Shown piece by piece: positions 1 to 7,023 of a DNA stretch of 33,022 nucleotides; position 1 is the first letter of the stretch, and the number at the start of each line of letters is the position of its first letter. Below the pieces are notes generated by a model. It worked only from the letters and a program-made list of their open reading frames with translations. It ran no database searches and was not told the DNA's origin. Position numbers and translations under genes: made by a program. Where the stretch lies: positions 1-33,022 of the forward strand of contig WQSU01000001.1 of NCBI GenBank assembly GCA_009787675.1, written 5' to 3'. The stretch comes from Lentimicrobiaceae bacterium. GTDB lineage: Bacteria > Bacteroidota > Bacteroidia > Bacteroidales > WCHB1-69.

Positions 1-2613
1 AATCAGGATGATGAATTAGATCTTTTATACCAAAAAACAGCAGGCGCTACCGGAACAACATTCGATGAAATTTGGAGAGGTATCTATAGTATTACGGTTA
101 CCCTTCCCGGCTATTCTACTTATCGCAATGTTGATATCAACATTACGCAAGACAATACGCCTGCCTATACGGTGAACCTTACCGAAATGCTTTACCCTGT
201 AGAAGAAGTGAATTGGAGCGTTAGCGGAAACGACATGTTAATTACCTGGTCGGAACCCACTCAAGACATTGGTAAAACTTATTTCTATGACGACGGAACT
301 GCAGAAAATGCATGGACTCCGGGGTCTTCTGAAATGCACATTGGTACCAAATTCCCTGTTACCGAAAGTGGGGAAATTACAGCTATAGAATTGTTCCAAA
401 TGGCTGACTACAATGCAGGTCCAAGAAGAGTAAGTATTGAAATATTCAATGATAAATACGAAAAAGTTGGCGCCAGCGAAAAATTCATGTTCAATGAGCC
501 GGAAAACAAATGGATCACGATCCCCATGCCCAACGTTCCCTATTCAGGTACGTTCTATGCCATGATCCGTTGGCACTTCTCAGGAACTTCCTATTATTCC
601 AATCTAATAGGTGTGGATGAAAACGGTCCTAATGCTAACGCAAATTTAGACTATGTTAGACTTGCCGACGGAACTTTTGTAATAATGCACGTGGAATGGG
701 GATGGCACCCCAATATGACCGCCTGTATTCCTATGATTAGAGCGCATGTTAACTCATTAGGAAAATCGATGACTTACGGTTATGATACAGAATTTGGTGT
801 AAATTCTGCTTACAGAACACCAGAACCAAAATCTACAATTTCCACACAAGATTATCCTTTATTCTGTGCAAAAGAAAAAGGTCTCATAGATGAAACCACC
901 CAAACACCTGCATGGGTTGCTCCAAAAAGCGGCAAATCGCATATTGGTTACAACTTGTATAGATTAATTGCAGGACAAACTGAACCCAGTTGGACTACAC
1001 TCGGTACTAATCTTGATGTAAACTCAAAAATTGATGTGGACAACTTAGTGAGCGGCACCGACTACTATTGGGCAGTGAAAGCGGTTTATACCAACAACAC
1101 TGTATCAGCTCCAAGATTCTCCCCGATATGTCCTTTTGGAAGAATTGCTTCTGTTTCGGCTTATGTTAAAACTAACTCGGGAGACCCTGTGAACGGCGCA
1201 CGCTTCATTCTATCACACAGTAACGGCAATCCGGCCTATATCTACCAAAGAACGCTTAATACTAATAATGTATCTATCAATAATGTTTTAAAAGGAAGCT
1301 ATAAACTTACCATCGAATTGGAAGGATATAACACCTATGTAGCAACAGTAGCCATTAACGATGACCTTTCTGATTTGGGCACAATTACATTGATTGAAAT
1401 CATTGAGAAACCATTCAAATTGGAAATCAAAAATGTGAGCTCATGCAAACAAGTGCTTTCATGGAACAATATTACAAATCCATTTATTACCTTAAACGTA
1501 CCTACCGATGTTTGGGGAGACGCTTCAGGATATCAAATGCTATTGGATGAAACGGCAGTGTCATACTTTGGAAGTAACCCATTCGTTTCTTGTTCAAACA
1601 TTGTTCCTGCCGTTTATAACGGATTTAACTACAGAATTCCTGTGGGTGCAACTCCGGCATGTGAAAAAGCAACAGCAAATCCTAATAACTGGGTATTTAT
1701 GAACAGCAAAACGATCCAGGTTCCTCCCGGCACTTACGATTTCATTACCATTAATCCAGAAGTAGGTAACGCTTTATGGGTGCCATATGGCGAGGATGCA
1801 CGTCGCGACAACTTCGTATTTGAAGCTGATAAACACTACACCTTTACTGTTACTCCCATCATAGATGAAGATGGTGACGTTTCTTCAGATTTAGTTACTT
1901 TATCCGTAACAAATGCAAAAAGTTCAGGCGAAGGATCAAGTAAAAGCATTAACTCCAGATCTTTCTTAGGTTTCAGAATCTATATGGATGGTGTTGAAGT
2001 TGCCATAACGAAAAACACCGAGTATGCATTCGAGAATGTACCGGCAGGCGCTCACACCGCAGGCGTGCAAGCTGTTTACTCTTCAGGAGAATCTCAAATT
2101 GTTACTATTAACTTTACCAGCACTTGTACAAATCCTCCTCAACTGACATTCACAATTACTGCTGCTTCCGAAAACACCACTTTGGGTACTGCAACAGGCG
2201 GAGGTGAATATAAAATGTATGAGCCTGTAGTTGTTGAAGCTACTGCAAAAGAAGGTTACGAATTCAAATATTGGTCAGAAAACGGTGAATGGACTTCTTA
2301 CAACAGCCGTTATGAATTTTTGGCAACCGCCAACCGTGCGTTGGTAGCTGTTTTCGGATTACCGAGCAGTGTTATCGAAAACGCTTTATCGAATATCGTA
2401 CTTTATCCTAACCCATTCAATAATGAAATAAATATTAGCAATCCCGAAATTGTTAAGAACGTACAAATAACGAATTTAACAGGTCAAATCGTTAAAACCG
2501 TTAACTTCAACGGCAAAGCAATCTCTACAGGAGACCTTGGCATAGGAATATATTTTGTTACCATTGAAAGTATCACTGGCGAAAAAGTGACAATGAAGAT
2601 GGTTAAAATATAA
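1..2613 (+). CDS. T9SS-exported multidomain adhesin-like protein, 5'-truncated by window edge
   Basis: The reading frame is open from base 1, so the true start lies outside the window; a GTG at 172 is only an internal codon. The visible 870 residues hold, in order: the end of a carboxypeptidase-regulatory-like β-domain (about 40-180); a fibronectin-III-like fold that seems to be split by an inserted β-sandwich beginning near YFYDDGTAENAW (about 270-800), resuming at about 900-1135; a second carboxypeptidase-like domain (about 1140-1410); a segment at about 1480-1880 resembling DUF2436, the haemoglobin-receptor (HA2) part of Porphyromonas gingivalis gingipains and HagA (VWGDASGYQMLLD, PPGTYDFITINPE, DNFVFEADKHYTFT); a repeat domain with GYEFKYW (about 2140-2358); and a type A T9SS sorting domain starting near VLYPNPF (about 2398) and ending MKMVKI. 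It is probably exported across the outer membrane and anchored to the surface. No protease catalytic domain is visible, but the N-terminus is missing. The ligand is unknown. Confidence 0.88.
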   Translation, partial: NQDDELDLLYQKTAGATGTTFDEIWRGIYSITVTLPGYSTYRNVDINITQDNTPAYTVNLTEMLYPVEEVNWSVSGNDMLITWSEPTQDIGKTYFYDDGTAENAWTPGSSEMHIGTKFPVTESGEITAIELFQMADYNAGPRRVSIEIFNDKYEKVGASEKFMFNEPENKWITIPMPNVPYSGTFYAMIRWHFSGTSYYSNLIGVDENGPNANANLDYVRLADGTFVIMHVEWGWHPNMTACIPMIRAHVNSLGKSMTYGYDTEFGVNSAYRTPEPKSTISTQDYPLFCAKEKGLIDETTQTPAWVAPKSGKSHIGYNLYRLIAGQTEPSWTTLGTNLDVNSKIDVDNLVSGTDYYWAVKAVYTNNTVSAPRFSPICPFGRIASVSAYVKTNSGDPVNGARFILSHSNGNPAYIYQRTLNTNNVSINNVLKGSYKLTIELEGYNTYVATVAINDDLSDLGTITLIEIIEKPFKLEIKNVSSCKQVLSWNNITNPFITLNVPTDVWGDASGYQMLLDETAVSYFGSNPFVSCSNIVPAVYNGFNYRIPVGATPACEKATANPNNWVFMNSKTIQVPPGTYDFITINPEVGNALWVPYGEDARRDNFVFEADKHYTFTVTPIIDEDGDVSSDLVTLSVTNAKSSGEGSSKSINSRSFLGFRIYMDGVEVAITKNTEYAFENVPAGAHTAGVQAVYSSGESQIVTINFTSTCTNPPQLTFTITAASENTTLGTATGGGEYKMYEPVVVEATAKEGYEFKYWSENGEWTSYNSRYEFLATANRALVAVFGLPSSVIENALSNIVLYPNPFNNEINISNPEIVKNVQITNLTGQIVKTVNFNGKAISTGDLGIGIYFVTIESITGEKVTMKMVKI

Positions 2614-2637
2614 CTTGGTTACTAAATTAGGAAGGCA

Positions 2638-2659
2638 GAGACGCGATACATCGCGACTC
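2638..2659. repeat. REP-like palindrome between convergent genes
   Basis: CGCGA (2642-2646) pairs with TCGCG (2651-2655) around a TACA loop, and GAG (2638-2640) pairs with CTC (2657-2659) across one A/A mismatch. From memory, similar AGACGCGAT...ATCGCG palindromes are dispersed in many Bacteroidetes genomes; only this copy is visible here. It lies just before a terminator and may be a dispersed repeat. Confidence 0.45.
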
Positions 2660-2667
2660 TACCGGAC

Positions 2668-2702
2668 AAAAAAGAGGCTGTCTAAAAGGCAGCCTCTTTT
2701 TT
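2668..2702. terminator. Bidirectional intrinsic terminator
   Basis: A perfect 13-bp inverted repeat: the left arm at 2668-2680 reads AAAAAAGAGGCTG, the right arm at 2690-2702 reads CAGCCTCTTTTTT, with a 9-base loop. The T run on the right serves the plus-strand T9SS gene ending at 2613. The A run on the left serves the minus strand; the NlpC/P60 gene coming from the right ends at 2756. Confidence 0.85.
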
Positions 2703-2708
2703 ATTAGG

Positions 2709-2740
2709 TCAGATAGGGTTATTATCAGATAGGGTTATTA
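2709..2740. repeat. Perfect 16-bp tandem duplication
   Basis: TCAGATAGGGTTATTA occurs twice head to tail (2709-2724 and 2725-2740) without mismatch. It lies between the terminator and the 3' end of the NlpC/P60 gene, outside any gene. Its role is unknown; a recent duplication is the simplest reading. Confidence 0.8.
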
Positions 2741-2755
2741 TTTGATTTTACTGCA

Positions 2756-3556
2756 TTATTTGCACAGCAGTCGTCGTACTGTTCGGAGTTTGTGGGTGTA
2801 TTGTTCTAATTGTTTGTTATAGATTCCTGTAGTATCTAATATATCGATTCTTACAAAGCCGCTGGCGTGCAATATCTTATCCTTTCCACAGATGATGCCC
2901 GTGTGGGTAATCCTTCCCTCATCGTTGTCGAAAAAGGCGATGTCGCCTACTTGCCATTCGGTGGCAAAGTCAATTTGCGTTCCGTGGTTTACTTGTTGAG
3001 AAGCATCTCGGGGCAGGGCTATGTTTACGCTTTTGAGGACTAATTGCACTAATGCAGAGCAATCTATGCCGGCGGGGGTTCTGCCGCCCCACAAATAGGG
3101 TGCGTGCAGATAGGTCGAAGCAAACAGCAACAGCGCAGATTGTTGCTCCGATAGGCTATGGTACTTGGTAAAAACCCTTGCCTCAGGTAATTCCACAACA
3201 AAAATGGCATTCCCTAAAATCAACATATTCTCTTTAGGAAAAGGAAAAGAGGAGCCCATAAACACAGGAAATGTAGTATCGGTTTCAACCTCTTTAACAA
3301 TGATGACATAATTGTTTACAAAATATTTAGGCAGCGACATATATTCAGCGGCGTCATCTTCGTGCAACTCATTCCACGCTTTTTTCTCAATATACCCTTC
3401 ATACCCACAATCTAATGTTTTAATTTTCAACCATTCGTCAACAAATTCTTCAATTTGGTAAGCATCCCCAAACAGCAACTGCGAAACCAATTGCGCTTTG
3501 TGCGTTGGCTCCGCGCGCATAGGGATTTGGGAAAGATGAGTGATACCGAAAGTCAT
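2756..3556 (-). CDS. NlpC/P60 (C40) family cell-wall peptidase
   Basis: This 266-residue protein is a putative cysteine peptidase of the C40 family, whose members cleave the γ-D-Glu to diamino-acid bond in peptidoglycan peptides. Residues about 1-65 look like an SH3-type domain (ending GYEGYIEKKAW), and about 70-125 may form a second SH3-like part. The catalytic domain carries YLWGGRTPAGIDCSALVQ with nucleophile Cys166, then ITHTG with His218 and a third polar residue His230. The layout resembles the YkfC/dipeptidyl-peptidase VI group. No signal peptide is seen, which suits a cytoplasmic role in recycling murein peptides (inference). It follows the DUF3127 gene after a 9-base gap and is probably cotranscribed with it. 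The family call is firm; the exact substrate is not. Confidence 0.9.
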   Translation of the reverse strand: MTFGITHLSQIPMRAEPTHKAQLVSQLLFGDAYQIEEFVDEWLKIKTLDCGYEGYIEKKAWNELHEDDAAEYMSLPKYFVNNYVIIVKEVETDTTFPVFMGSSFPFPKENMLILGNAIFVVELPEARVFTKYHSLSEQQSALLLFASTYLHAPYLWGGRTPAGIDCSALVQLVLKSVNIALPRDASQQVNHGTQIDFATEWQVGDIAFFDNDEGRITHTGIICGKDKILHASGFVRIDILDTTGIYNKQLEQYTHKLRTVRRLLCK

Positions 3557-3565
3557 ATTGCAAGT

Positions 3566-3958
3566 TTAAAATGGCAAATCATCTGCCCCACCTTCCTCCG
3601 GTAAAGCATCAAATTCCTGTGGTAATTCGCTAACCGGCGTAGTATATTGCGCAGGTGCAACAGGTGCACTTTGTGCTTGAGGGTTGCCGGCAACAGGCTC
3701 AATTTTCGAGGCTTTTATGTCGGTGTACCATTTGCCGTTAAATTCGCGAGATTCTAAATCGAAACTCATCACTATTTTGTCGTCAATGTTAAGCGCTTCT
3801 AATACGGCAGTTTTGTCGCCCCAAAGGTTAGCACAGATTTTGCGGGGATATTGTTCCAAGGTTTCAATTACAAATTCTTGCTTTTGCCAGCTGTTTCCGG
3901 TTTTGCTAATGCCCGACTGCAAGGGCAGTTTCTGAACGAGTTTTCCAATGATTTCCAT
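3566..3958 (-). CDS. DUF3127 protein, SSB-like acidic tail
   Basis: This 130-residue protein matches the DUF3127 family of Bacteroidetes. Residues 1-88 form a compact β-rich region with WQKQEFVIET, LWGDK and FNGKWYTDIKASKI, which looks like an OB-type fold. Residues 90-115 are a Pro/Ala/Gln-rich linker, and the protein ends with an acidic tail finishing DDLPF. That layout copies single-stranded DNA-binding protein, whose DDIPF-type tip recruits repair and replication partners. A role in nucleic-acid binding is therefore an inference; the family has no function that I know of. It is the first gene of a likely two-gene unit with the NlpC/P60 gene, transcribed from a promoter divergent from kbl. 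Confidence 0.88.
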   Translation of the reverse strand: MEIIGKLVQKLPLQSGISKTGNSWQKQEFVIETLEQYPRKICANLWGDKTAVLEALNIDDKIVMSFDLESREFNGKWYTDIKASKIEPVAGNPQAQSAPVAPAQYTTPVSELPQEFDALPEEGGADDLPF

Positions 3959-4038
3959 ATAAAAAATAATCTATTAATGTGTAATGTATTGTTTTTAAAT
4001 TAGTTTAATAAATTTAATCATGTTTTTTTCAAAACTTG

Positions 4039-4046
4039 CAAAAGTA
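4039..4046 (-). promoter_or_regulatory. Putative -7 box of DUF3127 operon
   Basis: Read on the minus strand this is TACTTTTG, an exact match to the Bacteroidetes -7 consensus TAnnTTTG, 81 bases before the DUF3127 start. I see no clear -33 TTG at the usual spacing. It is part of an 8-bp inverted repeat (TTGCAAAA 4036-4043, TTTTGCAA 4073-4080) with the kbl -7 box. Confidence 0.5.
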
Positions 4047-4069
4047 GTTTTTTATTATTAGGAAAAGAA

Positions 4070-4077
4070 TATTTTTG
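4070..4077 (+). promoter_or_regulatory. Putative -7 box of kbl
   Basis: TATTTTTG matches the TAnnTTTG consensus and lies 31 bases before the kbl start codon. No convincing -33 TTG is present 19-21 bases upstream. It faces away from the DUF3127 -7 box, 23 bases apart, so two polymerases could hardly bind both at once (inference). Confidence 0.5.
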
Positions 4078-4108
4078 CAACTGTTTTTTTACGAAAATCA
4101 AATATAAC

Positions 4109-5302
4109 ATGTACACTAAATTTCAACAATTTTTACAAAAAGAATTAACCGACATTGAGAATGCCGGATTGTTTAAAAAAGAACGTATTATCGTTTCTCC
4201 GCAAGGAGGAAAAATTGCTTTGCAGAATGGCAAGAAAGTATTAAATTTCTGTGCCAATAACTATTTAGGATTGGCAAACAATCCTAAATTGATTGCTGCG
4301 GCAAAAGAAGCATTAGATTCGCACGGCTATGGCATGGCTTCTGTGCGCTTTATTTGCGGAACTTCAGATTTGCACAAAAAGTTAGAAGAAAAAATCGCAG
4401 AATTTTTCGGAATGGAAGACACCATTCTCTATGCTGCTTGCTTCGATGCCAACGGCGGAGTTTTTGAACCGCTACTAAGTGAAGAAGATGCGATTATTTC
4501 CGATGCTCTGAATCATGCTTCTATCATTGATGGTGTGCGCCTTTGCAAAGCCGTGCGCTACCGCTATGCCAACGCCGATATGGCGGATTTAGAAAAACAG
4601 TTGCAAGCTGCACAGGCACAGCGTTTTCGCTTAATCGTTACCGACGGCGTATTTTCTATGGATGGAAACGTAGCCCCCTTAGATAAGATTATGGAACTTG
4701 CTGAAAAATATGACTGTATGGTAATGATTGATGAATCACACTCTGCCGGCGTGGTGGGAAAAACAGGTCGTGGGGTTACAGAACTCTATAACAAAAGAGG
4801 ACAGGTAGAGATTATTACAGGCACTTTGGGCAAAGCATTTGGTGGCGCAATCGGTGGTTTTACTACAGGTAAAAAAGAGATTATTGATTTGCTGCGTCAA
4901 CGTTCGCGTCCTTATCTGTTCTCCAATTCCATTCCTCCGTTGGTGGCAGCTGCCGGAATTAAAATGGTGGAAATCATGTCGGAAACCAACGAGTTGCAAG
5001 ACAAACTGCACAGCAACACGTTATATTTTACTGAGCGAATGATTCAAGCAGGTTTTGATATTAAGCCCACGCAATCAGCCATTTGTGCCGTAATGTTGTA
5101 CGATGCCAAACTTTCGCAAGATATGGCAGCTAAATTGCAAGAAGAGGGAATCTACGTTACAGGATTTTATTATCCTGTAGTTCCAAAAGGACAAGCCCGT
5201 ATCCGCGTGCAAATATCTGCCGCCCACAATGTTGAAGATTTGGATGCTTGTATTGAGGCGTTTACGAAGGTGGGGAAGGAGTTGGGAGTGATTAATGGTT
5301 AA
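4109..5302 (+). CDS. kbl: Glycine C-acetyltransferase (2-amino-3-ketobutyrate CoA ligase)
   Basis: The enzyme joins 2-amino-3-ketobutyrate with CoA to give glycine and acetyl-CoA, the second step of threonine breakdown, in the cytoplasm. The 397-residue length fits the family (E. coli Kbl is 398). It is a fold-type I PLP enzyme of the α-oxoamine synthase group: the pyridoxal lysine is Lys242 in TGTLGKAFGGAIGG, Asp208 of MIDESHSAG contacts the cofactor ring, and CANNYLGLA and GMASVRFICG are the usual N-terminal motifs. The motifs fit Kbl better than serine palmitoyltransferase or AONS, though I judged this by eye. No threonine dehydrogenase is in view. The stop codon lies in a heptamer repeat that continues 30 bases past the gene. 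Confidence 0.92.
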   Translation: MYTKFQQFLQKELTDIENAGLFKKERIIVSPQGGKIALQNGKKVLNFCANNYLGLANNPKLIAAAKEALDSHGYGMASVRFICGTSDLHKKLEEKIAEFFGMEDTILYAACFDANGGVFEPLLSEEDAIISDALNHASIIDGVRLCKAVRYRYANADMADLEKQLQAAQAQRFRLIVTDGVFSMDGNVAPLDKIMELAEKYDCMVMIDESHSAGVVGKTGRGVTELYNKRGQVEIITGTLGKAFGGAIGGFTTGKKEIIDLLRQRSRPYLFSNSIPPLVAAAGIKMVEIMSETNELQDKLHSNTLYFTERMIQAGFDIKPTQSAICAVMLYDAKLSQDMAAKLQEEGIYVTGFYYPVVPKGQARIRVQISAAHNVEDLDACIEAFTKVGKELGVING

Positions 5303-5332
5303 TGATTAATGGTTAATGGTTAATGATTTATG
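5291..5332 (+). repeat. Heptamer tandem repeat overlapping the kbl stop codon
   Basis: Five perfect units of (A/G)TTAATG start at 5291, 5298, 5305, 5312 and 5319, then a decayed ATTTATG at 5326. Every unit carries TAA, and the 7-base step places a TAA in each of the three frames. The kbl stop codon (5300-5302) is the TAA of the second unit. Confidence 0.9.
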
Positions 5333-5415
5333 CGAAAGTTGAGTTTGAGAAAGCGATAAATTGACTAAAAACCAATTCAAATTATATCTATAAACATATT
5401 AAATTACTTATCATT

Positions 5416-5622
5416 ATGAAAAAAATCTTTTTTATTTTAATCGCTATTGTATTAGTTTCTGTAGTAGCAGTTTCTTGTAAGAAACAATGCGTTTGTTATG
5501 AACTTAATGGTAATATACGAGCTGGATACGGTAGTTTAATTGCAACAGAAGAAGAATGTATTAGAGAGACTACCCCATTAATTGATAGTATCTATCTCCG
5601 ATGTGAATGGGAGAGGTGGTAA
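5416..5622 (+). CDS. Small putative lipoprotein
   Basis: This 68-residue open frame starts with a typical lipoprotein signal: Met-Lys-Lys, a hydrophobic core of about 15 residues, and a lipobox-like VAVS before Cys21. The mature part is only 48 residues, with Cys24, Cys26 and two more cysteines (in EEC and LRC), which could form disulfides. I recognise no family. Bacteroidetes carry many such short lipoproteins and they are often missed. The gene lies 113 bases after kbl and 48 bases before ispG, on the same strand. The signal sequence makes it likely real; its function is unknown. Confidence 0.65.
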   Translation: MKKIFFILIAIVLVSVVAVSCKKQCVCYELNGNIRAGYGSLIATEEECIRETTPLIDSIYLRCEWERW

Positions 5623-5670
5623 AAAAAGGGTTGAAAAAGTAATCGCGGTCGTTAGAAGAGTGGGGAAACA

Positions 5671-7023
5671 ATGAACACAAAAATTGAATATATTGAAACA
5701 AAAATAAACAATGATGTAGTTTTTTCCACTTCATCACAGCATTACCTGCTTCAATCCATGACCAATACGGACACAAACGATATTGAAGCTACGGTTGCTC
5801 AAATTATGGAATTGGTTGATGCAGGCGCAGATTTGGTGCGCATTGCTGTGTCCGGGCTGAAAGAGGTGGAGGCTTTGCTCCAAATAAAACGCACGTTGCA
5901 GGAGAAGGGCAAGGATATTCCCTTGGTTGCCGATGTGCATTTTTTACCCGAAGTTGCAGAAAAAACCGCCCATTTTGTAGAAAAAATCAGAATAAACCCC
6001 GGAAATTTTACAGATAAGAGAGATTATTCGGCATGTTTTAATGAGGACGAATATAATCAAGATTTTGAAGCAATGTCATTGCGAGCCAAACCCCTAATTG
6101 AAATCTGCAAACAAAACAACACGATAATTCGGGTGGGCGTAAATCAAGGGTCGTTGTGCGGTAGAATTATTGCACGATACGGAAATACAGTCGAAGCGCT
6201 TGTGGCTTCTGCGTTGGAATGGATTGAAATTGCAGAAAAGTATGATTTTCAAAGGATTGTGTTTTCTATTAAATCCAGCCATGTGAAAACTATGATGGAA
6301 GCCAATTGTTTGTTGTACAATAAGATGACTGAGATGGGCAGGGTGTATCCTTTTCATTTAGGGGTAACCGAAGCCGCCAATGAGATGGAAGGGCGCGTGA
6401 AATCCGCTGTGGGAATCGGGGCGCTGTTGCTCAAAGGAATTGGAAACACGTTTCGGGTGTCGTTAACCGAAAATCCTGTGAATGAAATTGCATTTTCTAA
6501 ATTATTAGTGGCTGCTGTTCAGGATATTCAACATAATTGTTATGAGCAATTTTCTGATGGCATTTTGAAAATTTGTTATCCTGAAAAAAACAAAGAACAA
6601 TGGTGGGCTGGGGTAGGGGCGCTCACTGGAAAATGGTGGTTAACCCATGTCATTAAGGATATTGTTATTGAAAATCAATATTTTAATATCGAAGAAATAG
6701 AACAGTTGCAAAACTGCATTTTACAAATTTGCAACATCAAAAAAACGCATACTGAAATTGTAGCCTGTCCTTCCTGTGGTCGCACGCAATATGATATTCA
6801 ATCGGTACTTAGCGCTGTAAAACAGCGATTTGCAAATTATCCTCATTTAAAAATTGCAGTGATGGGTTGCGTGGTAAACGGACCCGGCGAAATGGCGGAT
6901 GCAGACTTTGGAATTATTGGCAGCGCCAACGATAAAGTGGCGGTTTACAAAGGAAAAGAGCGCATCTCCAATTTTGTTTCCGTGCAGGAAGCATTACAGA
7001 TTTTACAAGAGAATATTAGATGA
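5671..7023 (+). CDS. ispG: 4-hydroxy-3-methylbut-2-enyl diphosphate synthase, shortened middle domain
   Basis: IspG (GcpE) converts methylerythritol cyclodiphosphate to HMBPP in the non-mevalonate isoprenoid pathway, using a [4Fe-4S] cluster. The TIM-barrel part (about 1-270) has the plant/Bacteroidetes form: SMTNTDTNDIEATVAQI, ADVHFLP, IRINPGNFTDK, FHLGVTEAANEMEGRVKSA and FRVSLTENPVNEI. The C-terminal iron-sulfur domain has Cys366 and Cys369 in ACPSCGRT, Cys400 in MGCVVNGPGE, and Glu407 as fourth ligand. At 450 residues it falls between the two-domain type (E. coli, 372) and the three-domain type usual in this phylum (about 600 or more): only about 95 residues separate NPVNEI from ACPSC. All catalytic residues that I can judge are present. 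Its last 21 bases overlap the convergent U32 gene. Confidence 0.95.
   Translation: MNTKIEYIETKINNDVVFSTSSQHYLLQSMTNTDTNDIEATVAQIMELVDAGADLVRIAVSGLKEVEALLQIKRTLQEKGKDIPLVADVHFLPEVAEKTAHFVEKIRINPGNFTDKRDYSACFNEDEYNQDFEAMSLRAKPLIEICKQNNTIIRVGVNQGSLCGRIIARYGNTVEALVASALEWIEIAEKYDFQRIVFSIKSSHVKTMMEANCLLYNKMTEMGRVYPFHLGVTEAANEMEGRVKSAVGIGALLLKGIGNTFRVSLTENPVNEIAFSKLLVAAVQDIQHNCYEQFSDGILKICYPEKNKEQWWAGVGALTGKWWLTHVIKDIVIENQYFNIEEIEQLQNCILQICNIKKTHTEIVACPSCGRTQYDIQSVLSAVKQRFANYPHLKIAVMGCVVNGPGEMADADFGIIGSANDKVAVYKGKERISNFVSVQEALQILQENIR

Noticed and set aside
172..2613. GTG at 172 as the start of the left-edge gene
   Set aside because: The frame is open to base 1 and the upstream codons encode the end of a carboxypeptidase-like domain, so the gene is cut by the window.
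5291..5332. Phase-variable switch acting on kbl
   Set aside because: Almost all units are after the stop codon; only the first lies in the gene, so change in copy number would not alter the protein meaningfully.
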